A stretch of 64,000 nt of DNA from Sphingomonadaceae bacterium OTU29LAMAA1 (GCA_024072375.1 CP099617.1:1778001-1842000), one strand, 5' to 3'; positions 17,230 to 26,888 are shown, numbered from the stretch's first letter. Made by a program: numbers and translations. The notes: generated by a model from the letters alone, not told the origin.

Positions 17230-17700
17230 ATGCTGCATCCCGCCTTCCCCGTATCCCTCCTCGCCCTCGCTGCACCCGCCGTCGCGTTTGTCGGCGATGC
17301 GCTGGCGCAACTCGACGGGGTGCAATGGGCGCAGGCGACGATCCACGAACGCGTCGTGATTCGCGTTCCCCGTATGAGCATGAGCCGATCGGTCGGGCGC
17401 GTCGCAATTCCGGCACCGATCGTCCGCTACAAGGAAAAGAAGGGGCCGAAGTGCGTCGCCGTCGCCGATCTTGGCGGCGCGTTGATCACCGAAGCTGGTG
17501 CGGTCGATCTCGTGATGGCAGGCGGCAAGCGTCTGCGTGCGAAACTGGACGACGATTGCGGACCGATGGACTTCTATAGCGGCTTCTACCTGCGCCCCGC
17601 CGCCGACGGAAAGGTGTGCGCCGATCGGGACGTCATCCGGATGCGTTCGGGAGCCAGTTGCGGAATCAGCACGTTCAAGACGCTTCAGGTCTCTCGCTGA
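17230..17700 (+). CDS. Conserved exported hypothetical protein
   Basis: 156 residues beginning with a signal peptide (FPVSLLALAAPAVAF) cleaved around residue 26. The mature part contains four Cys residues (KKGPKCVAV, DDDCGPMDF, DGKVCADR, SGASCGI) that could form two disulfides in the periplasm. The central pattern, in which a Cys-containing strand is followed by DLVMAGGKRLRAKLDDDCGPMDFYSGFYL, recalls a small beta fold seen in sphingomonad genomes. I know no function for it. It diverges from the FAD oxidase across a 65-nt gap. Confidence 0.7.
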   Translation: MLHPAFPVSLLALAAPAVAFVGDALAQLDGVQWAQATIHERVVIRVPRMSMSRSVGRVAIPAPIVRYKEKKGPKCVAVADLGGALITEAGAVDLVMAGGKRLRAKLDDDCGPMDFYSGFYLRPAADGKVCADRDVIRMRSGASCGISTFKTLQVSR

Positions 17701-17804
17701 CCGCCTTTTCTTGACTTTTGCTGGCAAATCCGCAAGCGCCCGGTTAGCGTTGCTGCGCGCGTGTGCGGCCGTTCTTTTCCGGACCTTTGCATGAGCCTTT
17801 TGGC

Positions 17805-19265
17805 ATGAGCTTCGCCGACCTCGGCCTTTCCGACGAACTCCTGACGGCGGTCACCGACGCCGGCTATACGGAGCCGACCCCGATCCAGGCGCAGGCGATC
17901 CCGTCGGTACTGATGATGCGCGACCTGATTGGCATCGCCCAGACGGGAACGGGCAAGACTGCCGCGTTCGTACTGCCGATGATCGACATCCTGTCGCACG
18001 GCCGCAGCCGCGCCCGCATGCCGCGCTCGCTGATTCTGGAGCCGACGCGCGAACTCGCTGCGCAGGTTGCCGAGAATTTCGAGAAATACGGCGCGGGCAC
18101 CAAGCTGTCGATGGCGCTGCTGATCGGCGGCGTGTCGATGGGCGACCAGATCAAGGCGCTGGAAAAAGGCGTCGACGTGCTGATCGCGACGCCCGGTCGC
18201 CTGATGGATCTGTTCGGGCGCGGCAACATTCTGCTCACCGGCTGCTCGATGCTGGTCATCGATGAAGCGGACCGGATGCTCGACATGGGGTTCATCCCCG
18301 ATATCGAGGAAATCTGCACCAAACTGCCCAAGACGCGCCAGACTCTCCTGTTCTCGGCGACGATGCCTGCCCCGATCAAGCGGCTTGCTGACAAGTTCCT
18401 CGACAACCCCAAGACGATCGAGGTGTCGCGGCCGGCATCGACCAACCTCAGCATCAAGCAATATCTGGTGCCGGTGTCGGGCGTGGCGGCGAAGAAGCGC
18501 GACGCGCTGCGCCAGCTGCTGAACACCGACGAGGTGCGCAACGCGATCATTTTCTGCAATCGCAAGACCACCGTGCGCGAGCTCAACAAGAGCCTGAAGC
18601 AGCACGGCTTCAAATCCGGCGAGATCCATGGCGACATGGAACAGGCGCAGCGGATTGCCGAGCTGGACCTGTTCAAGGACGGCAAGATCAACATCCTGGT
18701 GGCGTCCGACGTCGCTGCACGCGGGCTTGACATCAAGGGTGTCAGTCACGTGTTCAACTTCGATGCGCCGTGGCATCCCGACGATTACGTCCACCGTATC
18801 GGCCGCACCGGCCGCGGTGGCGCGACCGGCATCGCGTTCACGCTGGTGACGTCGGAAGATGCCGAGAACATCCAGAATATCGAGAAGCTGACCGGGCAGA
18901 AGATCGATCGGCTCGAGATCGGCGCCGCTCCCAAGGCGGAAGCTCCGGCCACGGAAGAACCGCGTCGTGCCCGCCGCGAGCGTGCGCCGCGTGGTGAGGG
19001 CCGGCGCGAGCGCGCACCGCGTGCCGAAGTCGAGGAAGCGCCGCAGGTCGAGCGCGAGGCGGAGGTCGAGGCAGCTCCGCAGCAGACCGAACGTCCGCAA
19101 CGCGCGCCGCGCGCCGGGCCGACGTTCACGCCGCCGCCGCGGCGCGACGTGCGCCGCGATGACCGCAATGATCGTCGTCCGCGTCGCGACGAGCGCGACG
19201 ATGGTCCGGACGAAGGCTGGAACGGTCCGATCCCGGACTTCCTCAACGCGGTGATCGCGCTCTGA
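17805..19265 (+). CDS. DEAD-box RNA helicase (RhlE-like)
   Basis: ATP-dependent RNA helicase, 486 residues, for ribosome assembly or mRNA turnover. Motifs in order: Q-motif (YTEPTPIQAQAIP), I (AQTGTGKT), Ia (PTRELAAQ), Ib (ATPGRLMD), II (VIDEADRMLDMG), III (SAT), IV (AIIFCNRK), V (ASDVAARGLDI) and VI (HRIGRTGR). The C-terminal 110 residues are a low-complexity Arg/Glu/Pro tail with RRERAPR repeats, likely RNA-binding and disordered. The start is ATG 17805 (MSFADLGL); the longer frame from 17763 lacks family similarity. It overlaps the DUF1289 gene by one base. Confidence 0.93.
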   Translation: MSFADLGLSDELLTAVTDAGYTEPTPIQAQAIPSVLMMRDLIGIAQTGTGKTAAFVLPMIDILSHGRSRARMPRSLILEPTRELAAQVAENFEKYGAGTKLSMALLIGGVSMGDQIKALEKGVDVLIATPGRLMDLFGRGNILLTGCSMLVIDEADRMLDMGFIPDIEEICTKLPKTRQTLLFSATMPAPIKRLADKFLDNPKTIEVSRPASTNLSIKQYLVPVSGVAAKKRDALRQLLNTDEVRNAIIFCNRKTTVRELNKSLKQHGFKSGEIHGDMEQAQRIAELDLFKDGKINILVASDVAARGLDIKGVSHVFNFDAPWHPDDYVHRIGRTGRGGATGIAFTLVTSEDAENIQNIEKLTGQKIDRLEIGAAPKAEAPATEEPRRARRERAPRGEGRRERAPRAEVEEAPQVEREAEVEAAPQQTERPQRAPRAGPTFTPPPRRDVRRDDRNDRRPRRDERDDGPDEGWNGPIPDFLNAVIAL

Positions 19266-19492
19266 TGCCGGGCGGCGGTCGCCCCCGCCGCCCGTCCGAT
19301 GCCGTGATCCAGCCGGTGCCGCCGGTGGTGATCGTCAGTCCCTGCACCGGCGTATGCGCCATCGACGCCGGGGACCTGTGCCGCGGCTGCGGTCGCACGC
19401 TGGACGAAATCGCCGCGTGGAGCGTGATGACGCCGGCAGAGCGCGATGCGATCATGGTGGCATTGCCGACGCGACGCAGGGCGCCGCGATAA
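19265..19492 (+). CDS. DUF1289 domain-containing protein
   Basis: 75-residue small protein with the DUF1289 Cys pattern SPCTGVCAID..LCRGCGRTLDEIAAW, four Cys that probably bind a metal. The block ends with the usual WSVMTPAERDAIM. Function is unknown; in many proteobacteria such genes sit near iron-sulfur or housekeeping genes. Its ATG overlaps the helicase TGA (TGATG), so it is probably translated with it. Confidence 0.87.
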   Translation: MPGGGRPRRPSDAVIQPVPPVVIVSPCTGVCAIDAGDLCRGCGRTLDEIAAWSVMTPAERDAIMVALPTRRRAPR

Positions 19493-19671
19493 CGGCGGTC
19501 ACACCGTCGGCTTCGTGTCGATCGGCGTCAGGCCCTTGTCGTCACCTCGGGATGTTCCCCGACTGCTGTCCTCCGTGACCGGGAGAGGTGCAGACAACCC
19601 GTAGCCGTAGCAAGCGCCTTATCAAGACGCGCCGGGGCCTTCGGTTCGCTCGCACTGACCACAGTGACAGC

Positions 19672-20295
19672 TCAGGTGGCAGCCATCGCGGCCATTGCCG
19701 CGTCGTCCAGCGCCGCGGCCCGCTCATACGCCTCCCGCGCCGTCAGCCGCGCGATATAAGCATCGAACGCGTCGCGCTTCGGTAGCGAACCGAACTGCGC
19801 GCCCCAGATCACCTGCGACCCGACGTAGACGTCCGCTGCCGTAAACCGATCGCCGGCGATATATTCATGCGCCGCCACCGCCTGTTCCAGTACATCGACC
19901 ATGCGGTCGTAGGTGCCATAACCAGCCATCCGCTGTTGCTGATCGGTCGGCGCGACACCGAGCGAGCGGTTGGTGATCGCGGCCTCGACCGGCCCGGCCG
20001 CGAAGAACAGCCAGCGATAATAGTCCGCCCGTTCGTCTTCGCGTGGGGCGAGGCCGGCACCGGGAAACGCCTCGGCAAGATAGGCGCAGATCGCGGCACA
20101 TTCCGTCACCGTCTTGCCTCCGTGAATGATCGCCGGCACCTTCGCCATCGGGTTGACCGACAGGAACGGCTGCTCCTTCATCGTCGAGGCATAGTCGAGC
20201 AACACGGCATCGTAGTCGACGCCGGCCTCCTCCAGCATCCAGCGCGCAATCCGACCGCGCGACATCGGGTTCGTGTAAAGAATCAGGTCGGCCAT
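19672..20295 (-). CDS. Glutathione S-transferase family protein
   Basis: 207-residue cytosolic GST, probably detoxification or reductive conjugation. The thioredoxin-like N-terminal domain has LILYTNPMSRGRIARWMLEE with Ser/Arg near the glutathione site and the cis-Pro in NPMAKVPAIIHGG followed by TVTECAAICAYL, which binds the gamma-glutamyl end. The C-terminal helical domain has the capping motif GDRFTAADVYVGS. ATG 20295 (MADLILY) is preferred over 20310. It is 57 nt downstream of the dienelactone hydrolase, in the same direction. Confidence 0.88.
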   Translation of the reverse strand: MADLILYTNPMSRGRIARWMLEEAGVDYDAVLLDYASTMKEQPFLSVNPMAKVPAIIHGGKTVTECAAICAYLAEAFPGAGLAPREDERADYYRWLFFAAGPVEAAITNRSLGVAPTDQQQRMAGYGTYDRMVDVLEQAVAAHEYIAGDRFTAADVYVGSQVIWGAQFGSLPKRDAFDAYIARLTAREAYERAAALDDAAMAAMAAT

Positions 20296-20352
20296 TTGCA
20301 ATTCTCTCATCAGACTCGCCGGAACAAAGATCGAACGATCCTGTCTCCAGTG

Positions 20353-21219
20353 TCAAGCGTGGCGATCGAGGTTGTTCGCGAACAGATCGAGCATCTTTCC
20401 CCACGCGCGCTCGGCCTGTGGCTGATTGTAGACCTTGCTGTCGATCACGCACCAGCCGTGCATCGCACCGTCATAGACCTCGATCTCGGCAGGGCGCTTC
20501 GCGGTCGTGAATGCCTCCCGCAGCGCGACCTTGTCGTTCGGGTTGCGTGCATCGTCGTTGGTGGCGATCGCGATCAGATAACCGCCGCGCAACTGCGGGA
20601 CCAGCTTGTGCGGGCTGTCAGGGGCATCGTTGACCAGCCCTGCGCCGTGGAACGAGGCACCAGCCTTGATCCGTGATGAGGCTGCCGCGGTGCGGATCAC
20701 CATCGGCCCACCCATGCAATAGCCGGCGCTGCCGATACCGCGTTTCGTATCCACTTCCTTCTGCGTGTCGAGGAAGGCGACGAAGGTCTTGCCGTCGCTG
20801 GTTACCGCCGCGGGCGTCAGGACCGCCCGCCATGGCGTGATCCGTTCGCGAACCGCCGGCTGGTCGAACGACTCGCCCGGCTGGACGATCGGCGACTTGG
20901 CCGAGCGGTAGAACTGGTTGACGACCAGCACTGCGTAGCCAGACTGGGCGAGCCGGTCCGCCATCGTGCGGAACGCGGGACGCAGGCCCATGATGTCGGG
21001 CCATATCAGCACCGCCGGATGCTTGCCGGCCGTCGGTGCGGTAAAATAGGCGTCGCACTGGCCATCGGGCGTGGTGATGACCACGTCGCGGCCCTTGATC
21101 GGCTTCGCGTTCGCCGGAGCGGGCAGCAGCACCGCCGCGCCGATCGCGCCCGCGGCGGCACCCAGTTGACGCCGGGACAGATGACGGTCGGTATCGGCGG
21201 CGGTCAATTCGTCGCACAT
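20353..21219 (-). CDS. Exported dienelactone hydrolase family protein
   Basis: 288 residues. The N-terminus has a twin-arginine-type signal (HLSRRQLGAAAGAIGAAVLL) up to about residue 37. The alpha/beta-hydrolase core carries the Cys nucleophile elbow GYCMGG typical of dienelactone hydrolases, and a C-terminal GAMHGWC with the catalytic His. An exported DLH cannot be assigned to chlorocatechol degradation without neighbours, and none of that pathway is here. The likely role is hydrolysis of a small lactone or ester in the periplasm. Confidence 0.85.
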   Translation of the reverse strand: MCDELTAADTDRHLSRRQLGAAAGAIGAAVLLPAPANAKPIKGRDVVITTPDGQCDAYFTAPTAGKHPAVLIWPDIMGLRPAFRTMADRLAQSGYAVLVVNQFYRSAKSPIVQPGESFDQPAVRERITPWRAVLTPAAVTSDGKTFVAFLDTQKEVDTKRGIGSAGYCMGGPMVIRTAAASSRIKAGASFHGAGLVNDAPDSPHKLVPQLRGGYLIAIATNDDARNPNDKVALREAFTTAKRPAEIEVYDGAMHGWCVIDSKVYNQPQAERAWGKMLDLFANNLDRHA

Positions 21220-21329
21220 GCGCGCTCTCCCAAGTATTCGGGGGAGGCTAGCCGAGACTCACCGCCGGTGCCAACGCATTACGTGTTCCTGCTCTCGCAG
21301 GATCGGAGACACAGTTCGGCCGGACCGCG

Positions 21330-22010
21330 TCAGCGCTTGAACGGATCGTTGAACAGTGCCGCCGCCGCCGCCGCGGGATCGTTATGATCGACATCGACAC
21401 CGCGCGCCGCTGCGTCACGCTCAGCCCGCAACGATGCGATCAGCGCCTCGCGGTCGCCTTCAAGGCGCGTATCGGTCGGTGCGGCCTCGTTGCCCGATGC
21501 CTTCGACGCCTTGGCGACCGCGGCATCCAGTTCACGCTGCGTCGTCAGACCGAGCGTCACCGGATCCTTCGGCGTGATGTTGCCGATGTTCCAGTGGCTG
21601 CGATCGCGGATCGCGGCGATCGTGGTGCGGGTGGTGCCGATCAGGTTGCTGATCGCGCCGTCCGTGATCTCGGGATGGTTGCGGATGATCCAGGCGATGC
21701 CGTCGGGCTTGTCCTGACGCTTCGACACCGGGGTGTAGCGCGGCCCCTTGGTACGGCGGACCTGCTCGGGGCCCTTGATCATCTTCAGGCGATAGGCCGG
21801 ATCGGCCTGGCCCTTGTCGACCTCTTCCTGCGTCACCTCGTGCGCACGGATCGGGTCGCGCCCGGTCAGCTTGGTCGCGGCGGTGTCGTCGGCGATCGCC
21901 TGCACTTCCAGGATGTGGAGACCGCAGAAGTCCGCGATCTGGTCGAAAGACAGCGACGTGTTGTCGACCATCCAGGAAGCGGTCGCATGAGGCATGAGCG
22001 GCTGGGCCAC
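21330..22010 (-). CDS. trcR: Cell-cycle transcriptional regulator TrcR (DUF1013)
   Basis: 226-residue DUF1013 protein. In Caulobacter, TrcR is a nucleoid-associated activator found at RNA polymerase with CtrA-related control. The N-terminal stretch LMPHATASWMVDNTSLSFDQIADFCGLH and the HTH-like block ITDGAISNLIGTTRTTIAAIRDRSHWN are strongly conserved in alphaproteobacteria. The start is GTG 22010, with GGAG seven bases upstream. The C-terminal 40 residues are Ala-rich and probably flexible. Monocistronic, ending 110 nt from the DLH gene. Confidence 0.87.
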   Translation of the reverse strand: MAQPLMPHATASWMVDNTSLSFDQIADFCGLHILEVQAIADDTAATKLTGRDPIRAHEVTQEEVDKGQADPAYRLKMIKGPEQVRRTKGPRYTPVSKRQDKPDGIAWIIRNHPEITDGAISNLIGTTRTTIAAIRDRSHWNIGNITPKDPVTLGLTTQRELDAAVAKASKASGNEAAPTDTRLEGDREALIASLRAERDAAARGVDVDHNDPAAAAAALFNDPFKR

Positions 22011-22036
22011 GGGAAAACTCCGTCGGAAATAAATAG

Positions 22037-22059
22037 GGCCGCCCCTTATCGGAGCGGCC
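22037..22059 (-). terminator. Terminator downstream of the quinone oxidoreductase
   Basis: On the minus strand GGCCGCTCC pairs with GGGGCGGCC around a GATAA loop and is followed by CTATTTATTT. It lies after the end of the 22116-23114 gene. Confidence 0.6.
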
Positions 22060-22115
22060 GTGTCATAACCTGCGATGTACTGCGCACTGCTCGGAAGGGC
22101 AAGGTGCGACGGCAG

Positions 22116-23114
22116 CTATAGCGTCAGCACGATCTTGCCGACATGATCGCCCTCTTCCATCCGGGCGTGCGCGGCCGCGGCCTCGCCAAGCGGAAATACC
22201 TGATCGATCACCGGGCGCAGCCGGCCGGACTCGACATGCGGCCACACCGTACGGGCGATCTCGTCTGCCACCAGCGTCTTGAAGGCGGTGTCGCGCGGGC
22301 GCAGCGTCGATCCGGTCAACGTCAGGCGGCGGCGCATGATCTCGAACAGCGGGATCGTCGCCTGTGGCCCGCCCTGCACCGCGATCGAAACGTGGCGACC
22401 GTCGTCGGCGAGGCATTGAAGGTTGCGCGGCACGTAATCGCCGCCGACCATATCGATGACTGCGGTGACGCCCTTGCCGTCGGTGATCGCCTTCACCTGT
22501 TCGACGAAATCGTGCGTCTTGTAGTTGATCGCGTGATCCGCGCCCAGTTCCAGCGCCCGCGCGCACTTCGCGTCCGATCCCGCGGTGACGATGATCGTCA
22601 GGCCGAAGATGTTGGACAACGCGATCGCCATCGTTCCGATGCCGCTGGTACCGCCGTGTAGCAGCACGCTGTCGCCCTCGGTTGCGAAGGCGCGTTCGAA
22701 CAGATTGGTCCAGACGGTGAACAGCGTCTCGGGTATCGCCGCCGCCTCGATCATCTCCAACCCCTCGGGGATCGGCAGACACTGACCGGCGGGCGCAACG
22801 GCGTATTCAGCATAGCCGCCCCCGGCGAGCAGCGCGCAGACCGGCTGACCCAATTGCGTGTCCTCCACTCCCTCGCCCACCGCGACGATCGTACCGGCGA
22901 TTTCCAGACCGGGGATCGAGGAAGCGCCCGGTGGCGGCGCATAGCCGCCCTTGCGCTGAAGCACGTCGGGACGGTTGACACCGGCGGCGGCGACGCGGAT
23001 CAGCACTTCGCCCGCACCCGGCTGCGGCACCGGTCGCTCGACCAGCCGAAGCACCTCCGGTCCGCCCGGCGCCTCCGGGTCGATCGCCTGCATCATCTGG
23101 GGCAGTTCGCTCAT
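22116..23114 (-). CDS. NAD(P)H-quinone oxidoreductase (zeta-crystallin/PIG3 type)
   Basis: 332-residue medium-chain reductase without catalytic zinc. It reduces quinones or enones with NADPH. Seen are the GroES-like N-domain (GAGEVLIRVAAAGVNRPDVLQRKGGY), PGLEIAGTIVAVGEGV, the Rossmann stretch VLLHGGTSGIGTMAIALSNIFG with GTSGIG, and the terminal DHVGKIVLTL. The closest named class is the TP53I3-like quinone oxidoreductase annotated in alphaproteobacteria. It diverges from the DUF1192 gene. Confidence 0.88.
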   Translation of the reverse strand: MSELPQMMQAIDPEAPGGPEVLRLVERPVPQPGAGEVLIRVAAAGVNRPDVLQRKGGYAPPPGASSIPGLEIAGTIVAVGEGVEDTQLGQPVCALLAGGGYAEYAVAPAGQCLPIPEGLEMIEAAAIPETLFTVWTNLFERAFATEGDSVLLHGGTSGIGTMAIALSNIFGLTIIVTAGSDAKCARALELGADHAINYKTHDFVEQVKAITDGKGVTAVIDMVGGDYVPRNLQCLADDGRHVSIAVQGGPQATIPLFEIMRRRLTLTGSTLRPRDTAFKTLVADEIARTVWPHVESGRLRPVIDQVFPLGEAAAAHARMEEGDHVGKIVLTL

Positions 23115-23187
23115 CCCGTCGCATCCTTCGCGTCCGATCCGCGCGCCTTATTGACATCACCGGGGCAAGGGTCAACGTTGATAGACG

Positions 23188-23382
23188 ATGGATCTGGACG
23201 ACGCCCCTTCGCGTCCCAACGACGCATTGACCGAGCTGCTGCGGCAGGACCTCGATCCGTTGTCTGTCGACGAGCTGGATTCGCGCATTGCCGCGCTGGA
23301 AGGTGAGATCGCTCGCACCCGCGCCGCGCGCGATCGATCGGTTAACCACCGCGCAAGCGCCGACGCGTTATTCAGGCGATGA
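23188..23382 (+). CDS. DUF1192 domain-containing small protein
   Basis: 64 residues with the DUF1192 core DPLSVDELDSRIAALEGEIARTRA, a predicted short coiled coil. It is found across alphaproteobacteria and often beside zeta-crystallin-type quinone oxidoreductases, as here (divergent, 73-nt gap). The function is unknown. The Asp/Glu/Arg-rich helix suggests a protein-protein contact role. Confidence 0.85.
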   Translation: MDLDDAPSRPNDALTELLRQDLDPLSVDELDSRIAALEGEIARTRAARDRSVNHRASADALFRR

Positions 23383-23528
23383 GCCGTTGCCGCACCGGAT
23401 GGGCACAGAGCCCTTCGCTCCGGTCGCGGTGTCAAGAGCTTGATGGACGCGCCCCCGATACCGACATTGGTGGAAAGGACGCGGCGACGCACCCCCGGCG
23501 CCTCCATAGTCCGACTGGAGTAATCTGA

Positions 23529-25841
23529 ATGCCATCCTTCGCCCCCGCGCTCGAGACTACGCTCCACAAGGCGCTCGAAGCCGCGTCCTCGCGTCGGCAC
23601 GAATATGCGACGCTCGAACATCTGCTGCTCGCGTTGATCGGCGACGAACATGCCTCCAAGGTCATGGAAGCCTGCCACGTCGACCTGGGCGAGCTCAAGA
23701 CCACCGTCGCGCACTACCTCGACACCGAACTCGACGCACTGAAGGTCGATGCCTCGACCGACCCGTCGCCGACCAGCGGCTTCCAGCGGGTCGTGCAGCG
23801 CGCGATCCTGCACGTGCAATCGTCGGGCCGTGACGAGGTGACCGGCGCCAATGTGCTCGTCGCGCTGTTCAGCGAGCGGGAGAGCTATGCCGTCTACTTC
23901 CTGCAGCAGCAGGACATGAGCCGCCTCGATGCCGTGAGCTTCATCAGCCACGGCGTCGGCAAGGGCGGCACCGCCGACGCCACGCCGCCGAAAGGCGCCG
24001 AGGAGGACAAGCCCGCCAAGGGACAGGAGAAGGGCAAGACGGAAAGCGCACTCAAGCAATTCACCGTCGACCTCAACGAAAAGGCCAAGATCGGCAAGGT
24101 CGATCCGCTGATCGGGCGCGGGCCGGAGGTGGATCGCACGATCCAGATCCTGTGCCGCCGGTCGAAGAACAATCCGCTGTACGTGGGCGATCCCGGCGTC
24201 GGCAAGACCGCCATCGCGGAAGGGCTCGCACGCAAGATCGTCGAGGGCGAGGTTCCCGACGTGCTCAAGGAAGCGGTCATCTACAGCCTCGACATGGGGT
24301 CGTTGCTGGCCGGCACCCGCTATCGCGGCGATTTCGAGGAGCGGCTGAAGGCGGTCGTCAACGAACTCGAGAAGCTGCCGCATGCGGTGCTGTTCATCGA
24401 CGAGATCCACACCGTGATCGGTGCGGGCGCAACGTCTGGTGGCGCGATGGACGCGTCCAACCTGCTCAAGCCCGCACTGTCGGGCGGCACGATCCGTTGC
24501 ATCGGTTCCACCACCTACAAGGAATTCCGCAACCATTTCGAAAAGGATCGTGCGCTGCTGCGCCGGTTCCAGAAGATCGACGTCAACGAACCGACGATCG
24601 AGGATACGATCAAGATCCTCGCCGGCCTGCGCTCGGCGTTCGAGGATCACCATAACGTCAAATATACGCCCGATGCGATCAAGTCGGCGGTGGAGCTGTC
24701 GGCGCGTTACATCAATGACCGCAAGCTGCCCGACAAGGCGATCGACGTGATCGACGAGGTCGGCGCGATGCAGATGCTGGTGCCGGCGAACAAGCGGAAG
24801 AAGACGATCACCGCCAAGGAGATCGAACAGGTGATCGCGACGATGGCGCGCATCCCGCCGAAGTCGGTCTCGACCGACGACAAGGCGGCGCTGGAAAGTC
24901 TCGAGACCGATCTCAAGCGCGTCGTGTTCGGCCAGAACAGCGCGATCGAGAAGCTGGCGTCGGCGATCAAGCTCGCCCGCGCGGGCCTGCGCGAGCCGGA
25001 GAAGCCGATCGGCAACTATCTGTTCACCGGCCCCACCGGCGTCGGCAAGACGGAGGTCGCCAAGCAGCTGTCGTCGATCCTCGGCATCCCGCTCCAGCGG
25101 TTCGACATGTCCGAATATATGGAGCGGCATTCGGTCAGCCGGCTGATCGGTGCGCCTCCCGGCTATGTCGGGTTCGATCAGGGCGGGTTGCTCACGGATG
25201 CGGTCGACCAGAACCCGCATTGCGTGCTGCTGCTCGACGAGATCGAGAAGGCGCATCCCGATTTGTTCAACATCCTGTTGCAGGTGATGGATAACGGGCG
25301 CCTGACCGATCAGCACGGCAAGTCGGTGGATTTCCGCAACGTCATCCTCATCATGACCACCAATGCCGGTGCCTCGGACATGGCGCGCGAGACGGTCGGC
25401 TTCGGCAATCTGACGCGCGAGGGCGAGGACGAGCAGGCGGTGCAGAAGATGTTCACGCCGGAATTCCGCAACCGGCTCGATGCGATCGTGCCGTTCGGGT
25501 ATCTGCCGACCGAGGTGGTCGCGCGGGTGGTGGACAAGTTCATCCTCCAGCTCGAACTCCAGCTTGCCGACCGCAACGTCCACATCAATCTGGACGATGC
25601 CGCGAAGAGCTGGCTGACCGAGAAGGGCTATGACAAGCTGTACGGCGCGCGTCCGATGGGTCGCCTGATCCAGGAAAAGATCAAGCAGCCGTTGGCCGAG
25701 GAATTGCTGTTCGGCAAGCTGGTCCATGGCGGCGAGGTGACGGTGCGGATGAAGGATGGCGCGCTGTCCTTCGCGATCGAAGCCGCGGCGCCCAAGAAGC
25801 CGCGCAAGAAAGGCAAGGCCGAGCCGGTCGATGCCAAGTAA
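23529..25841 (+). CDS. clpA: ATP-dependent Clp protease ATP-binding subunit ClpA
   Basis: AAA+ unfoldase that feeds substrates to ClpP. 770 residues: an N-domain (1-145, [16 protein letters not shown]), a linker with a Lys/Gly-rich stretch, D1 with Walker [10 protein letters not shown] and [12 protein letters not shown], and D2 with Walker [33 protein letters not shown] and [15 protein letters not shown] loop in D2 stands where ClpA carries its ClpP-docking IGL/F loop. There is no long middle coiled coil, so it is not ClpB. No clpS lies directly upstream as in Caulobacter or E. coli. Confidence 0.95.
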   Translation: MPSFAPALETTLHKALEAASSRRHEYATLEHLLLALIGDEHASKVMEACHVDLGELKTTVAHYLDTELDALKVDASTDPSPTSGFQRVVQRAILHVQSSGRDEVTGANVLVALFSERESYAVYFLQQQDMSRLDAVSFISHGVGKGGTADATPPKGAEEDKPAKGQEKGKTESALKQFTVDLNEKAKIGKVDPLIGRGPEVDRTIQILCRRSKNNPLYVGDPGVGKTAIAEGLARKIVEGEVPDVLKEAVIYSLDMGSLLAGTRYRGDFEERLKAVVNELEKLPHAVLFIDEIHTVIGAGATSGGAMDASNLLKPALSGGTIRCIGSTTYKEFRNHFEKDRALLRRFQKIDVNEPTIEDTIKILAGLRSAFEDHHNVKYTPDAIKSAVELSARYINDRKLPDKAIDVIDEVGAMQMLVPANKRKKTITAKEIEQVIATMARIPPKSVSTDDKAALESLETDLKRVVFGQNSAIEKLASAIKLARAGLREPEKPIGNYLFTGPTGVGKTEVAKQLSSILGIPLQRFDMSEYMERHSVSRLIGAPPGYVGFDQGGLLTDAVDQNPHCVLLLDEIEKAHPDLFNILLQVMDNGRLTDQHGKSVDFRNVILIMTTNAGASDMARETVGFGNLTREGEDEQAVQKMFTPEFRNRLDAIVPFGYLPTEVVARVVDKFILQLELQLADRNVHINLDDAAKSWLTEKGYDKLYGARPMGRLIQEKIKQPLAEELLFGKLVHGGEVTVRMKDGALSFAIEAAAPKKPRKKGKAEPVDAK

Positions 25842-25862
25842 GCGTTAGAACAACCTCCGAAA

Positions 25863-25890
25863 CGGACCGGACTTTAGCCAGTTCGGTCCG
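25863..25890 (+). terminator. Hairpin after clpA
   Basis: CGGACCGGACT and AGTTCGGTCCG pair around TTAGCC (one G-U pair) 21 nt after the clpA stop. There is no clear U-run, so it may be a weak terminator or a 3'-end stabiliser. Confidence 0.5.
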
Positions 25891-25911
25891 CATCGGTGAT
25901 AATGCTTTCGG

Positions 25912-26427
25912 GTGCCGACATTCGACGCCCCTACCCAACTGCTCCCCGACCCAGACGTTCGCGCCTCCAGCGATGCAAAGGCGCTGGCAGACGCGGCGGC
26001 CGGGCGGATGATCGACAGCAAGACGGTGGCCCGCTGGCTGGGTGGATGGCATCTTGCCCGGACCAGCTTCGACGACCTTTGCCACGTATCTCCCTTGCAT
26101 CGTGATCGGCCTGCATCGCCCGATTCCGGCAGTGGGTTCCGCATCCGGTCGAACGACGCCGTCGGCGCTTTTCCCCTCATGTGGACCCAAACCGCGATAG
26201 ACGAATGCAGTCGCATGCGACGGATATTCACTGTTATCAGCGACGAAGCGGAACCCCGTTTCGCCGCGGCCCTGGTTACGGTGATGGTGCGCCTGATCGT
26301 CGATGGCCCCGGTTGGGATAGCGGCATCGCGGACGTTCCGCTGCTGCCGCCATTCGCGCTACGTGTCATGATCGAGGACACCGGCCTGACGGTACTGGGC
26401 CCGCGACAGCCCCACATGCTGGTTTGA
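25912..26427 (+). CDS. Hypothetical protein
   Basis: 171 residues from GTG 25912; no ATG in frame opens the N-terminus. I do not recognise the family. The N-terminal 45 residues are Ala/Asp-rich and polar. Residues 40-60 contain KTVARWLGGWHLARTSFDDL. The C-terminal 50 residues look like an alpha/beta segment (AALVTVMVRLIVDGPGW, FALRVMIEDTGLTVL). There are no membrane segments. The frame is long and its third positions are GC-rich like those of its neighbours, which supports coding, but the start is uncertain. It lies between the clpA hairpin and a decayed Nudix gene. Confidence 0.5.
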   Translation: MPTFDAPTQLLPDPDVRASSDAKALADAAAGRMIDSKTVARWLGGWHLARTSFDDLCHVSPLHRDRPASPDSGSGFRIRSNDAVGAFPLMWTQTAIDECSRMRRIFTVISDEAEPRFAAALVTVMVRLIVDGPGWDSGIADVPLLPPFALRVMIEDTGLTVLGPRQPHMLV

Positions 26428-26451
26428 ACGGTCGCACGCCGCCGGGCGGGT

Positions 26452-26793
26452 CTAGCGAAACGGCGGTTCCAGTGACTCCGTCCGCAGCGCGGTCATCGCA
26501 GCTTTCGTCGGGGTGGTCAGCGCATCGGGCATGGCATCCAGCGGAAACCATTCAGGTCCGTGGTGCTTCGCCGGCTCCATATTGCGCGGAGTTCCAGTGA
26601 AGGCATCGGCGCGATAGATCGGTGCGACCCAATGCGTCCCCCGCGCCACGTCGATCTGGTCGACGAAGCACAGCAAGCGTGCGGCGACCACGACGATGCC
26701 CAACTCCTCGACGATCTCCCGTCGCATTGCAGCCTAGGCTGATTCGGTCTGCACGTCCGGTGCAACGAACGCGTTCACCGGGATATCTGCCAT
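26452..26793 (-). pseudogene. Decayed Nudix hydrolase gene
   Basis: From ATG 26793 the frame reads MADIPVNAFVAPDVQTESA, then a TAG (26734-26736), then continues in the same frame as AAMRREIVEELGIVVVAARLL to a proper end (LDAMPDALTTP..). The part after the stop holds the second half of a Nudix box (REIVEELG), and NAFVAPD resembles the first strand of a Nudix fold. The roughly 35 residues normally between them, including the GG..GE half of the box, are absent. An internal deletion plus a stop codon explains this. A restart at ATG 26727 would lack half the metal site. Confidence 0.65.
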
Positions 26794-26888
26794 TGGTATC
26801 GCCTGTCCTCGCCCGTTCCAGGCCAATCCTTCGTATCCCTGACATGCCGTTTACCAAAGCTTTGGAAACGATGACTTACTAGGGGTGC

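Noticed and set aside
19493..19671. Minus-strand stretch ending DDKGLTPIDTKPTV that looks coding-like
   Set aside because: No start codon or upstream family similarity could be found; may be the tail of a lost gene. Nothing else is seen in this gap.
23147..23175. TTGACC and AATAAG at 17-nt spacing upstream of the quinone oxidoreductase
   Set aside because: The -10 match is poor; not listed as a promoter.
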